Position numbers and translations under genes: made by a program
Source: Pseudalkalibacillus salsuginis
GTDB lineage: Bacteria; Bacillota; Bacilli; Bacillales; Fictibacillaceae
NCBI RefSeq assembly: GCF_021646685.1
Contig: NZ_JAKJHW010000002.1
Coordinates: 558,001-622,000, forward strand
DNA length: 64,000 nt
Direction: 5' to 3'
In this document: in pieces, positions 17,519 through 26,330 of the stretch
Numbering within the stretch: position 1 is the first letter of the stretch
Layout of the letters: each line of letters opens with the position of its first letter
Notes under the pieces: model-generated
What the model was told of the DNA's origin: nothing
Seen by the model: only the letters and a program-made list of their open reading frames with translations
Databases searched by the model: none

Positions 17519-18775
17519 TTAGTTAAGGATTTCGTCCACTTTTTCGGCTGCACCTTGAAGTGCTTCCTTTGGAGATTTTGTTCCAGTTAATGCTTCTTGT
17601 AATGCGATTTGAATCGCGTCAGAGATTTCAGGCCATTCTGGTGATGGACCACGAGGATCTGCAACATCCATAATTGGAACAAATCCTCTTAGATGTTCAT
17701 CATTAGTCCAAAAATCGGAGTTTTCAAGTGCATCTTTTCTTGCAGGAAAGACACCAGTTTCAGCTGAAAACTTCTCTGTACGCTCGGTTTCCAAAAACCA
17801 AGTTAAAAAGTCAAAGGCACCGCTTACATTACTATCTTTAATGATTGCTAGATTTTCCCCACCTAATACAGATGCATACTCCTCATCCTTAGGAATCTGG
17901 GTAATCGCAAAGTTCAAATCTGGATTTTCTGATTTTAATCGTTCAATATTCCAAGGGCCATTTACCATCATCGCTAACTTCCCTTGAGCAAACTGTCTTG
18001 CTAGGTCATCCTGTGTTGCATTGACCACATCAGCACCCATGGAGCCTTCTTCAACTAGCTGCGTTAAAAGGGATAATGAACCTATTGCACCTTCTGAATC
18101 AAGATCGGTATATTCCGCTCCAGAAGAACGTAAGAAAGGATAGTATTGGAACGCGCCTTCTTCTGATTTCACAGCGGAAATGGCGAATCCTTTCGTGTCG
18201 CCAGACGTTAGCGTTTCCGCAGTTTCTAATAACTCATCCCAAGTAGTTGGAGGCTCTACCCCAGCTTCTTCCAACATATCAACATTGTAAAATAATCCTA
18301 ATGCATTACTTCCCACAGGTAGACCATAGTACCCATCATTATATGTAACAGATTTTAACGGTCCTTCGTAGAATTGATCTGCTTCTCCCCATTCTTCTAC
18401 TAATGATGTAATATCTTCTAAAACACCTTGTGCAGCAAATGAAGCATTATCAACAACGTCCATCTGTACCATATCTGGTAACGTTCCACCAGCTAGACCA
18501 ACTGATAATTGCTTCTTTACATCTGGGAATGGTACGTATTCGGCTTTTACTTCATAGACATCTTGGGCGCCATTGTACTCATCAATAGCCGTTAAAAATA
18601 GCTCTTCCTGTTTACCAGTATAGTAGTACCAAACAGTTACATCTTTTTGCACTTCTTCCTCATCATTATTGCTAGCATTATTATCGGAATCGCTATCCGT
18701 TACGGATTCACCACTACATGCTGCTAGCACTAGAAGTGCCATTAGTACAACTATTCCAAAAAACTTCTTCGACAT
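17519..18775 (-). CDS. Sugar ABC transporter substrate-binding lipoprotein
   Basis: Extracellular solute-binding protein (MalE/CUT1 type) anchored by a lipid. Lipobox LVLAAC with Cys20, then an acidic linker rich in S, D and N, then the binding fold with DVTVWYYYTGKQEE and KLAMMVNGPWNIERLK. 418 residues. First gene of the xylose operon, right behind the promoter/operator. Ligand not readable from sequence; operon content suggests xylo-oligosaccharides. Confidence 0.92.
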   Translation of the reverse strand: MSKKFFGIVVLMALLVLAACSGESVTDSDSDNNASNNDEEEVQKDVTVWYYYTGKQEELFLTAIDEYNGAQDVYEVKAEYVPFPDVKKQLSVGLAGGTLPDMVQMDVVDNASFAAQGVLEDITSLVEEWGEADQFYEGPLKSVTYNDGYYGLPVGSNALGLFYNVDMLEEAGVEPPTTWDELLETAETLTSGDTKGFAISAVKSEEGAFQYYPFLRSSGAEYTDLDSEGAIGSLSLLTQLVEEGSMGADVVNATQDDLARQFAQGKLAMMVNGPWNIERLKSENPDLNFAITQIPKDEEYASVLGGENLAIIKDSNVSGAFDFLTWFLETERTEKFSAETGVFPARKDALENSDFWTNDEHLRGFVPIMDVADPRGPSPEWPEISDAIQIALQEALTGTKSPKEALQGAAEKVDEILN

Positions 18776-18835
18776 AAAACCTTACCCCCTCTTTGTGATT
18801 AATTATACATTGAAATTCTGAGTATTTTTTGTAAA

Positions 18836-18884
18836 TTAGTTTAACCATTAAACTAAGTATATGTAATGATGTAATCGTTGTCAA
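18836..18884 (-). promoter_or_regulatory. Xylose operon promoter with XylR operator and cre-like site
   Basis: On the minus strand TTGACA (18879-18884), 17-bp spacer, TATACT (18856-18861). A 9-bp-arm palindrome, TTAGTTTAA and TTAAACTAA around CCA (18836-18856), starts at the -10 and covers the start site, so bound repressor would block transcription. A cre-like sequence overlaps the -35 (18869-18884), with one mismatch to the CcpA consensus. Confidence 0.85.
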
Positions 18885-18967
18885 TGCACAATATTCAGAT
18901 AATTTATTGATTTTGGTATATTTATTCCTCTCTTATCTTATGTTATACTAATATTTATACAAACAAT

Positions 18968-18985
18968 GTTTAATGGATAAACTAA
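18968..18985 (+). promoter_or_regulatory. Second XylR operator in front of xylR
   Basis: GTTTAATGGATAAACTAA is the reverse complement of the main operator with one core change and shorter arms. It lies about 15 nt before the start of the ROK gene, which suggests autoregulation. Confidence 0.7.
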
Positions 18986-19000
18986 ACAGGTGAGGAAAAA

Positions 19001-20191
19001 TTGAAAATGAAGACAATAAAAACTGGGGACCAGAACTTAATCAAAAAAATCAATAAATCTATCGTTATGAAATCAATTGAACAAAAAGGTCCTATATCCC
19101 GTGCACAGATTTCCAAAGACACGGGTCTAAATAAAGCCACCGTATCGACGATGGTAAGTGAATTATTGGAAGAATCACTGGTAAACGAAATTGGTGCTGG
19201 TAAGTCAAATGGTGGACGAAAGCCAGTACTACTTTACTTTAATCATAAGGCTGTTTTTTCGATTGGCATCGATTTAGGTGTTAACTACATACTAGCTATT
19301 CTAACGGATCTAAGAGGCGATATCGTTTTTGAAAAATTGGAGAAATTAGAGGATAAAGAGCCTTCCATCGTAATTGAAAAGGTTATCGCTTTGATCCACG
19401 ATGTACTTAGCCACACACCAGAAAGCCCTTATGGTGTAATTGGGATAGGGATTGGAGTTCCTGGCATTGTAGATACTGATGGTAAAATTCTTTTTGCCCC
19501 GAATCTACAATGGAAACAAATCGATTTAAAGCAAGCCATCGAAGAAGCTGTCCATATTCCAGTTTCAATTGAAAATGAGGCGAATACAGGTTGTCTTGGC
19601 GAACAGCTTTATGGGGCAGGCAAAAATATATCCAATTTACTATACGTTAGTATTGGTATTGGTATCGGTACTGGCATCATTATTAATGGAAATCTTTATA
19701 CAGGTGCAACTGGCATTTCTGGGGAAATGGGGCATCATACAATCGAAACAAACGGAAAGAAATGTCGATGTGGGAACCGTGGATGCTGGGAATTATATGC
19801 GTCTGAAAGTGCTTTGCTAGAAGAAGCGATGAAGCTTGATGTATTTAAGCAGGATGTAACATCAAATTTAGATTCTATTACCCGAGAGGCGAAAAATGGG
19901 AATAGTGAGGTCATTCAGCTACTGAACTCCATTGGTGAATATGTTGGGATCGGACTAACTAATATTATTAATACGTTTAATCCTGAAATGATTATTATCG
20001 GGAATCGATTAGCTCAATTTAAAACATGGATTACCAATCCAATTCACCGCACGTTGGAAGAAAGACTATCACCTTATTCCAATAAAACTACCATTGAATT
20101 TGCTAGTTTGGATACTTATTCCAGTGCACTCGGTTCATCTTCGATAGCTAAATCAAACTTTTTTGCTCAGCATAAAATTACTGTTAAATAG
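19001..20191 (+). CDS. xylR: ROK-family xylose repressor
   Basis: Transcriptional repressor of the xylose genes. N-terminal winged helix about 15-75 (ISRAQISKDTGLNKATVSTM), then the ROK sugar-kinase-like fold with IGIDLGVNYILAIL, GIGIGVPGIVDTDG, and zinc cluster KCRCGNRGCWELYAS. 396 residues. The most likely start is TTG, with AGGTGAGG 5 nt before it; an ATG lies two codons on. Divergent from the operon it should control, with matching operators on both sides of the gap. Confidence 0.92.
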   Translation: MKMKTIKTGDQNLIKKINKSIVMKSIEQKGPISRAQISKDTGLNKATVSTMVSELLEESLVNEIGAGKSNGGRKPVLLYFNHKAVFSIGIDLGVNYILAILTDLRGDIVFEKLEKLEDKEPSIVIEKVIALIHDVLSHTPESPYGVIGIGIGVPGIVDTDGKILFAPNLQWKQIDLKQAIEEAVHIPVSIENEANTGCLGEQLYGAGKNISNLLYVSIGIGIGTGIIINGNLYTGATGISGEMGHHTIETNGKKCRCGNRGCWELYASESALLEEAMKLDVFKQDVTSNLDSITREAKNGNSEVIQLLNSIGEYVGIGLTNIINTFNPEMIIIGNRLAQFKTWITNPIHRTLEERLSPYSNKTTIEFASLDTYSSALGSSSIAKSNFFAQHKITVK

Positions 20192-20269
20192 TTCCCCCTT
20201 CAGGTAGACATCAAAAAAAGAGAGCATTTGATATGATGTTCTTAAGGTCTACTTGGAGGGGATTTTTCT

Positions 20270-20900
20270 ATGGCTAAAAAGGGGCAGCGTTTTAAAACCT
20301 ATACGGAAGAATTAAAGCGGGAGGTTGTACGTTTGAAGTTGGAGGAAGGCTGGTCCTATCGACAGCTCCGTGAACGATTTGGAATTAAGAGTGACGCACA
20401 AATTGAAACAAGGGAATCATTTGATGATCAACGGGGGAAGTGGAATAAAAAACACTTTGATAGTCCGGAAGAAGAAAATGCTTACTTGAAAGCGCAGGTA
20501 GAATACCTAAAAAAGCGCAATCCAAATCTACATAGGAAGGAATGGTCCTAAAAGCTCAACGATTTGAAATCATTGATGGGATGCGAAAGAAACATCCTTT
20601 AGCCTGGCTCTAGAAAATAGGGGAAGTCTCAAAAGCTGGGTATTATAAGTAAGAACAGTTCTAAGCGTGCAATCCGTTTAGAAGAAGATCTTTTACTCAA
20701 GGATCATATCATAGCGATCCATAAACTCCATCCCTACTTTGGATATAAACGTATGCTAGAGCACTATCAAGAGAAGCGATCAATTAGACCACGATGATAA
20801 GAATACGGCTCAGGACCCATACACTTATAATAGTAACAAAGATACGTTTTGGTCTAAGAATCAATTACTATAAGGATACCAGTACAGGAGTTTTTAAAGG
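20270..20900 (+). pseudogene. Degenerate IS3-family element (IS150 type)
   Basis: An orfA-like frame (MAKKGQRFKTYTEELKREVV, later FDSPEEENAYLKAQVEYLKK) lacks part of the usual middle helix segment and ends early. OrfB-like remnants follow in several frames with stops: KAQRFEIIDGMRKKHPLAWL, EVSKAGYYK, IAIHKLHPYFGYKRMLEHYQ. No catalytic DDE core survives and no clear terminal repeats are seen. Dead insertion downstream of xylR. Confidence 0.8.
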
Positions 20901-21054
20901 GTACAATCAGGACACTACAATGTAACATTTATAATTTTCTCATTAGTTACTGCAGCATGAGCTTGATGTGGAAATTGGTGTAGATGTACGTTTAACATTA
21001 ATAACTCCTCCTTAACATAATTAGGTAATAAGGAAATTTGATACAACAAGAACT

Positions 21055-21612
21055 TTATGCTTTGTTAGTGATTCGGACTAATGGATTGAGCCTTTCATTG
21101 GTAATATGCTTCACATATGCTTCAGCACTTCTATTGATATCTTCGTCTTTGATAACGACCGTATCGTGTTGTACAAAATGAGGCAGAAAATACATTCCAG
21201 TCAAATTCGCGGTTGCTTGTATTGGCCTAGTCAACTCACTGATTGTGAACTGATTTTTCCCTCCAGCACGATAAGAATTTTCTGCGCCTCCAATCGATAT
21301 GGCCAACACCAATTCTTTTCCTTGCAACGCTCTACCTCCAGGTCCGTATGCCCAGCCGTACAATAATACTTGGTCCATCCACTTTTTTAATAGGGGTGGT
21401 GTACTGTACCAGTAAAATGGGAACTGAAATACGATTCGTTCATGTGAAAGCAATAACTCTTGTTGCCGTTTTACGTCGATTTGCTCGTCTGGATACAGCT
21501 TATAAAGATTATGGACGGTAATTTCCTGTATACGTTCAAGCTCCTGCGTCCATCTTGCATTAACGCGTGACTTTTTCAAGTTAGGGTGAGCAATCAAAGC
21601 AAGTATTTTCAT
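21055..21612 (-). CDS. NAD(P)H quinone oxidoreductase, flavodoxin fold (YwrO/KefF-like)
   Basis: Small FMN/FAD reductase of the NQO family. Visible: N-terminal LALIAHPNLKKSRVNARW, FQFPFYWYSTPPLLKKWMDQ and AYGPGGRALQGKELVLA. 185 residues, family length. 51 nt downstream of the flavin monooxygenase gene and probably in one operon with it. It could detoxify quinones or electrophiles, or supply reduced flavin; the exact substrate is unknown. Confidence 0.88.
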   Translation of the reverse strand: MKILALIAHPNLKKSRVNARWTQELERIQEITVHNLYKLYPDEQIDVKRQQELLLSHERIVFQFPFYWYSTPPLLKKWMDQVLLYGWAYGPGGRALQGKELVLAISIGGAENSYRAGGKNQFTISELTRPIQATANLTGMYFLPHFVQHDTVVIKDEDINRSAEAYVKHITNERLNPLVRITNKA

Positions 21613-21663
21613 GAGACAAACTTCACTTCCTTCATTACAGAATCGTGACCATTTGCTGTAAAT

Positions 21664-22722
21664 TCAATTTCTCAAATAACGTAAAATCCTTTTCACAACA
21701 AATTGAGCGTCTGGCCCCACCCCCCTTAGTGTGGCAGAAGAAAATGAACGCTGACCTTCCAAGCCAACATAATGAATACCAGGGACCGATGTACTGATTC
21801 CTGCTACCTGTAAAGGGATCCCTTCCGAATCTAGTGCCCCAATAGGTTTCAGGTAAGGAAGGTTAACCTGATAACCCGTCGCAAAGATAACCGTATCCAC
21901 TGGCTCCCTTTTTCCATCCGGCCATATAACACCGTCCGTATAAAAGGATGTAAACATAGGAAGCTGATCGGGCTTCCCTTCAGCTAGTCTCTCCTTGTAA
22001 TCACCCAGATCCGAGACACCAGCTGGAATAGGTGGGTTTTTCCCAAACCGCCAATACGGAAAGGTATCGAAACCGACTACTCGAATCCAAAAATGTAAAT
22101 CTTGCCCCCATACCCTTTGTTTCACGAGTTGAACCGACTGACGTACGGCTAAGGACGTTTGACTGTGCTCGGAGAGTTCAATGGCAATTTGGACAGCCGA
22201 ATTTCTACGTCCCACTATCACTATTCTTTGATTGGCAAATCCTTCTGGATTTCGGTACTCAGAAGAATGTAGAATTTGACCTCGGAAGGTTTCTTGTCCC
22301 TTTATGTCAGGGGTAAATGGACTATGAAAAGAACCGGTTGCATTAATGATGGTTTTAGTCTGATAAATATCTCCAGAATCTGTTTGGATTCTAAAGAATC
22401 CGTTATTCTTCTCAACAAATTCAACTTTCTGATTTGTTATCACTGGTAACTCAAATTTCTGCCGATAAGATTCTAAATAATGAATCACTTCATCTCGTGA
22501 TGGATAATGATCAGGGATTCCTGGGAATTTCATGCCAGGTAGTGACGAAAAACGTGTCGGAGAAAACAATTTCAAACTATCGTAATAAAGTGGCCACGAT
22601 CCTGTTGCCTGTTTACCTGCTTCTAAGATCAAAAAATGTAGCCCCTTTTTTTGCAAATGATATCCCGATGCAAGCCCGGCTTGCCCTCCTCCAATCACAA
22701 TAGAATCCCATACTGTTGCCAT
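21664..22722 (-). CDS. FAD-dependent NAD(P)H monooxygenase, ArsO/CzcO-like
   Basis: Single-component flavoprotein. FAD Rossmann motif GGGQAGLASGYHLQ (12-25), segment SLKLFSPTRFSSLPG, a second dinucleotide site where the usual GxGxSG reads VGRRNSAVQIA (about 169-179), and FATGYQVNLPYLKP. 352 residues. The layout recalls the ArsO-type flavin monooxygenases of arsenic operons, but no ars gene is nearby. A MarR box lies just upstream. Function beyond oxidoreductase not established. Confidence 0.82.
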   Translation of the reverse strand: MATVWDSIVIGGGQAGLASGYHLQKKGLHFLILEAGKQATGSWPLYYDSLKLFSPTRFSSLPGMKFPGIPDHYPSRDEVIHYLESYRQKFELPVITNQKVEFVEKNNGFFRIQTDSGDIYQTKTIINATGSFHSPFTPDIKGQETFRGQILHSSEYRNPEGFANQRIVIVGRRNSAVQIAIELSEHSQTSLAVRQSVQLVKQRVWGQDLHFWIRVVGFDTFPYWRFGKNPPIPAGVSDLGDYKERLAEGKPDQLPMFTSFYTDGVIWPDGKREPVDTVIFATGYQVNLPYLKPIGALDSEGIPLQVAGISTSVPGIHYVGLEGQRSFSSATLRGVGPDAQFVVKRILRYLRN

Positions 22723-22743
22723 CTTAGATCCTCCTTTTATAAT

Positions 22744-22762
22744 TATTTGTATTTTGCAAATA
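22744..22762 (-). promoter_or_regulatory. MarR operator upstream of the monooxygenase gene
   Basis: Inverted repeat TATTTG-N7-CAAATA. The same box occurs upstream of the marR gene, so both units are likely under one regulator. Confidence 0.7.
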
Positions 22763-22776
22763 TAAAATGAAAGAAA

Positions 22777-23232
22777 TCACCCCAATGGAGGGGTGCAGCA
22801 AACGCTGGATTTTGCCATTGCATTGTTCAATAGCTTAATGGAGCGAATAACAGTCTCTTGTTCAAATTCATTCATGTGGGAAAAAACTTCATCTAAGTAT
22901 GCATTAATTTGCTGATTAATTGATGTTGCTACATAGGTTCCTTCCGTCGTTAAAGAAAGAATGTAGACTCTTCGGTCATCTGGATCAGGCGTCTTTTTGA
23001 CTAGATTCATCTTGATTAACGATTGGATTTGTCGGCTAAAAGTTGTGATATCTGTCCCCAATGCATCTGCAACTTGTTGCACAGAAGGCTTATGCCGGTG
23101 GTCAATTTCATATAGGATATGACTTTGTATTAAAGAAATATCAAACCCACCAGCAGAACAGCAGCTTTTATTAAGAAAGCCAAAGCGCCGAGTCATTATT
23201 TGAAATAGTTCACGAAGATCTTCGTTTTTCAT
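22777..23232 (-). CDS. MarR-family regulator with two vicinal cysteine pairs
   Basis: Winged-helix regulator, 151 residues. DNA-binding core PSVQQVADALGTDITTFSRQ, wing KKTPDPDDRRVYIL. Cys24-Cys25 at the N terminus and Cys145-Cys146 at the C terminus are unusual for MarR and suggest sensing of thiol-reactive compounds, metals or metalloids (inference). Divided from the monooxygenase gene by 54 nt, same strand, with a shared operator in front of both units. Confidence 0.87.
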   Translation of the reverse strand: MKNEDLRELFQIMTRRFGFLNKSCCSAGGFDISLIQSHILYEIDHRHKPSVQQVADALGTDITTFSRQIQSLIKMNLVKKTPDPDDRRVYILSLTTEGTYVATSINQQINAYLDEVFSHMNEFEQETVIRSIKLLNNAMAKSSVCCTPPLG

Positions 23233-23265
23233 TTTCGTTCACCTCTAATTTATTTATACAATAAG

Positions 23266-23284
23266 TATTTGTAAAATGCAAATA
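23266..23284 (-). promoter_or_regulatory. MarR operator upstream of marR
   Basis: Same TATTTG-N7-CAAATA inverted repeat as in front of the monooxygenase gene, 34 nt before the marR start; consistent with autoregulation. Confidence 0.7.
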
Positions 23285-23306
23285 AACAAAAATGAAACTA
23301 AACTCT

Positions 23307-23614
23307 TTAATGGCAGCCGTAACATTCCTTGAGTGCTAAAGAAACTTGTTGGGACAACTTATGTATTTTAGTAGCGATCCCTAAAGGTAAATCAAAAATA
23401 TTTTCATAATGATCATTCGGAATGATCATACATGGCCATTATTATTCGGCCACCATAACGTTGCAATCAATGCTGTAACGTAATCGTCCTGGTAAATAAT
23501 ATCTTGCTGCTTAGTTTGAACATGCTTGTTGGTTTCGTCCTCTTCACCTTTAACAGCCAAACAAAAGGGACAAGTATAATCAGAAGGCATATGTTTATAC
23601 ACTAGTTTCCTCAC
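23307..23614 (-). pseudogene. Truncated, frameshifted HIT-family gene
   Basis: Reads DYTCPFCLAVKGEEDET, then IIYQDDYVTALIATLWWPNN and NGHV, where a one-base loss shifts the frame; it continues MIIPNDHYENIFDLPLGIAT and ends KECYGCH-stop. The HIT triad histidines (HxHxH) that should follow are missing, so it is broken twice. HIT proteins are nucleotide hydrolases or transferases. Confidence 0.8.
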
Positions 23615-23732
23615 CTAAAAGTATTTTGTAAATTAAACTTTCTACAGTACATAGTTTAGTCTCTAAATAACCAGTGCCATTCTTAATAAATAGGACACTT
23701 CTCTTACTTAAGAAACGCCCCCGTTGAAGATA

Positions 23733-24164
23733 TTATTCAATATCACTTGTATATTTTTCTGGTAGTAACTCCATTACATTACACTTCACTAATTTATCAT
23801 TATAAGAAATGATTACATCTGTATTTTTTCCATAATCACTAATTAACTCTCGACACATACCACAGGGAGCAACTACCCAACATTTTTCTATATCTTCGTG
23901 TGGATGAGGGTGAGCCACTGCTACAATCGTTTCAAATTCGTGGTCCCCTTCAGAAATAGACTTACCAATAGCCATTGCTTCCCCACACACTGTGATTCTT
24001 CCCACGTTCGCTTCTACGTGAACTGCTGAAAAAACATTACCAGTTGTTGTTCTAACTGCTGAACCAATATGATGTCGGCCATACCTATAATTCTTTTCTA
24101 TTACTTCTTCTGCTTGCTTAATCAATTCATAGTCTCCATCTTCTAAAGGTCTTACTTTTAACAT
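23733..24164 (-). CDS. Blasticidin-S-deaminase-like cytidine deaminase family protein
   Basis: Zinc deaminase, 143 residues. Zinc and catalytic residues: Cys60 and Glu62 in TVCGEAMAIG, Cys101 and Cys104 in APCGMCREL. Outside the active site, HHIGSAVRT, SAVHVEANVGRITVC, TIVAVAHP and RELISDYGKN follow the Bacillus cereus blasticidin S deaminase (Bsr) closely from memory, more than they follow housekeeping cytidine deaminase. It may inactivate blasticidin S or a related aminoacyl-nucleoside antibiotic. Activity is inference. Confidence 0.8.
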   Translation of the reverse strand: MLKVRPLEDGDYELIKQAEEVIEKNYRYGRHHIGSAVRTTTGNVFSAVHVEANVGRITVCGEAMAIGKSISEGDHEFETIVAVAHPHPHEDIEKCWVVAPCGMCRELISDYGKNTDVIISYNDKLVKCNVMELLPEKYTSDIE

Positions 24165-24407
24165 AATTGTTCTCCCCTTTGATAGTTCATTTCTATCCTT
24201 TTATTCAACAATCCTGCCCGTTTACTGAATAAGAAATTTCTGTACTCTAAAATCATTTAACATAAATTGTAAGGTTCCTTGTAAAAAGATGGCATCAGTA
24301 TTTTTTTATCGAAAGAAAATGGCATTTGAAAATCGGATAGAATAAATGCTTATTTCAGCTTGCCAAAATCCAAATGAATTTACTGTAGCAACCCCATTAC
24401 GATTCTA

Positions 24408-24820
24408 AGTTACAACAACAGCATTATTTAATTGGAAATTTCTCGCTTACTATCCTTTTCGCCCCGCTTTTTTCCTTTTACGGTGTGTGAGTTCTCTATC
24501 TTTCATAGACCCTTTAAAAAGGTTTCATCACTTTCTGTGATTCCAGATAGTTCGAGAAAACCTAACGAACTTAATGCGTTTAAATCTTGTGTCGCCAGTA
24601 AAAGGTTGCGGATCTATGTATATCAAGTTTATTTGAAATTTTAGGAAGGGTATAACCTTCAACCATTAGTTCCACATATTTGACCTATTTTTGGGGATAA
24701 CGATTAGCCGAAAAAGGTGTATGAGTCATATCATTGAAACTCTTGCCGCAATCTTTACAGAGGTACCGAAGTGCTTCCGCAAACAGTTTGTCAAATTCCG
24801 CTATTCTTTTTAGTAATCGG
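24408..24820 (-). pseudogene. IS1595-family (ISXO2-like) transposase remnant
   Basis: Minus-strand fragments in several frames: LRYLCKDCGKSFNDMTHTPF (zinc ribbon), then stop, VKYVELMVEGYTLPKISNKL, DIHRSATFYWRHKI, stop, then one frame over LSSLGFLELSGITESDETFL. The order and the ESDETF core are those of IS1595-type transposases. Many stops; dead. Confidence 0.75.
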
Positions 24821-24847
24821 AACATATAATAAAAGGGAAGTAAAGGC

Positions 24848-24886
24848 GAGCAATGGAAGCACGTCCCTTCCGCTCTTATTTTTTTA
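24848..24886 (+). terminator. Intrinsic terminator upstream of the MFS leader
   Basis: GAGC and GGAAG pair with CTTCC and GCTC (3-nt bulge) and are followed by TTATTTTTTT. A TATAAT-like -10 lies just upstream, near 24826, so transcripts starting there would meet this hairpin first. It may insulate or attenuate the MFS gene. Confidence 0.6.
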
Positions 24887-24900
24887 GTTTATGATTTTTT

Positions 24901-24990
24901 AGGAGGTATTACTATGCATACAATCATCAGTGTACGCCCTTAATAAGGGGGACGTACACTTCTTTAGCCGCCAGACTCTTGGAGGCTATG
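24901..24990 (+). promoter_or_regulatory. Leader peptide and two-hairpin translational attenuator of the MFS gene
   Basis: AGGAGGT is followed 6 nt later by a nine-codon frame MHTIISVRP-stop (24914-24943). The leader end forms hairpin 1 with arms AGTGTACG (24929-24936) and CGTACACT (24953-24960). A second hairpin pairs TAGCCGCCA (24965-24973) with TGGAGGCTA (24980-24988), burying the GGAGG ribosome site of the MFS gene. This is the layout of erm/cat-type leaders, where a drug-stalled ribosome frees the downstream site. Confidence 0.72.
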
Positions 24991-26115
24991 ATGAAACCAA
25001 TCTATTATTTATATACGAAAGCATTGTCTGATTTTAGTTCACGTATGCAGTTTATCGGCTTGACGAGCGCACTGTTAATGAGTTCGTATCCTGAACTGTA
25101 TATGATGCTGTTTTTTTTAGGGAGACAAATTGGTGGCATGATAACAAGCTATCTTGCTGGCATCGTTGCCGACCGTTTTTCGAAACACCTAACGATGATT
25201 ATTTCAGAACTTGCAAGCGGAATCGCTGTGTTAAGTTTAATTTTCATAGAACATCCACTGTTTATTGTTATTGTTGCCTTTTTACTTGGTATTACGTATA
25301 CATTTTTTGATGTGAGTTTTCGAGCATCAATTCCTACGATGTTTAGTGAAGAGAGCCTTACGGAAATCAACTCGCTGCTTGTACGTCTTGGAGCGACGAT
25401 GAGTATCGTTGGCTTTCCCGCTGGCGGTTTGATTTCGACCTTTTTTTCTTATAAGTATTTGCTTGTGTTTGACGGCTTGATGTATATTGGATCAGCCATT
25501 GTATTGTTAAATATCCACTGGTCAGAACAAGCCAAATCGCTTCAGCCCGTTGAACAGAAACAAACTTTACGAAACGTTTTACAGTCAGGTATGTACATGT
25601 TTTTGCTGGCAGTTGGATTTGTGTATCCATTTGCAGCTTCTGCTTATCAATACGCCCTGCCTCTCATCGCATCTGGAGAAGAATACGGGGATTTGTATAA
25701 CGGGATGATGTGGTCGACTGTAGCTGTTGGTTCATTTCTATGTTCATTGATTATAAAAAAACAAGATGTTAACGAGCGGCGTTATATCGTCAGTTTACTT
25801 TTGTTTGGAACATTCGTATCACTCACGTTTATTTTTGATATAACACTCGCCACGTTTCTTGTTCTATTACTTGTAGGAGCTGCTGAAGCACTGGTGCAAG
25901 TATGTCACTATACACTCCTTCAGCGCAGTGAGGAACATGTTCGCGGCCGTTTGTTCGGTCTCAACACGCTCGCAACGAGATGTGGGTTTTTAGCGGGATT
26001 TGGAGTTATACCACTACTGGAAAAAATGACTTCATTACCTCATGGGATTTGGTTGATGCAGGGCATGCTGGTGATATGCTGTCTTGTTCATATGTGGCGA
26101 AAATACCATTCATAA
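24991..26115 (+). CDS. MFS efflux transporter, drug-resistance type
   Basis: Major facilitator with about 12 helices; conserved loop 2-3 motif reads GIVADRFSKHLTMI, and the first loop has GRQIGGMITSYL. About 374 residues, in the size range of macrolide-efflux-like MFS proteins. The start is the ATG 5 nt after GGAGG; an ATG directly before it and a TTG further up also exist. The attenuator leader argues for induction by a ribosome-targeting antibiotic. Substrate unknown. Confidence 0.85.
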   Translation: MKPIYYLYTKALSDFSSRMQFIGLTSALLMSSYPELYMMLFFLGRQIGGMITSYLAGIVADRFSKHLTMIISELASGIAVLSLIFIEHPLFIVIVAFLLGITYTFFDVSFRASIPTMFSEESLTEINSLLVRLGATMSIVGFPAGGLISTFFSYKYLLVFDGLMYIGSAIVLLNIHWSEQAKSLQPVEQKQTLRNVLQSGMYMFLLAVGFVYPFAASAYQYALPLIASGEEYGDLYNGMMWSTVAVGSFLCSLIIKKQDVNERRYIVSLLLFGTFVSLTFIFDITLATFLVLLLVGAAEALVQVCHYTLLQRSEEHVRGRLFGLNTLATRCGFLAGFGVIPLLEKMTSLPHGIWLMQGMLVICCLVHMWRKYHS

Positions 26116-26207
26116 AGAAAACTCGGCAAAGCCAAGCCTTAGGCGTAGGCTGAGTCATAGTTGCACTTATACTGAAGAAAGTATTTTATACTTTCTTTAA
26201 GTGTCAC

Positions 26208-26244
26208 AAAAAAGCGAAACCTTTTAGATTGGTTTCGCTTTTTT
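26208..26244. terminator. Bidirectional terminator between MFS gene and vgb
   Basis: AAAAAAGCGAAACC pairs with GGTTTCGCTTTTTT, giving U-runs on both strands; it serves both convergent genes. Confidence 0.88.
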
Positions 26245-26330
26245 AATACCGATACTGAACAGAATTTCCTCTCTTAAACTTTGATTGAATAATACTTCCT
26301 TATTGAACAAAATGGGTGCCATCCTATATA

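Noticed and set aside
20200..20930. Functional IS3 element
   Set aside because: OrfA is shortened, OrfB has several stops and no DDE motif; terminal repeats not found.
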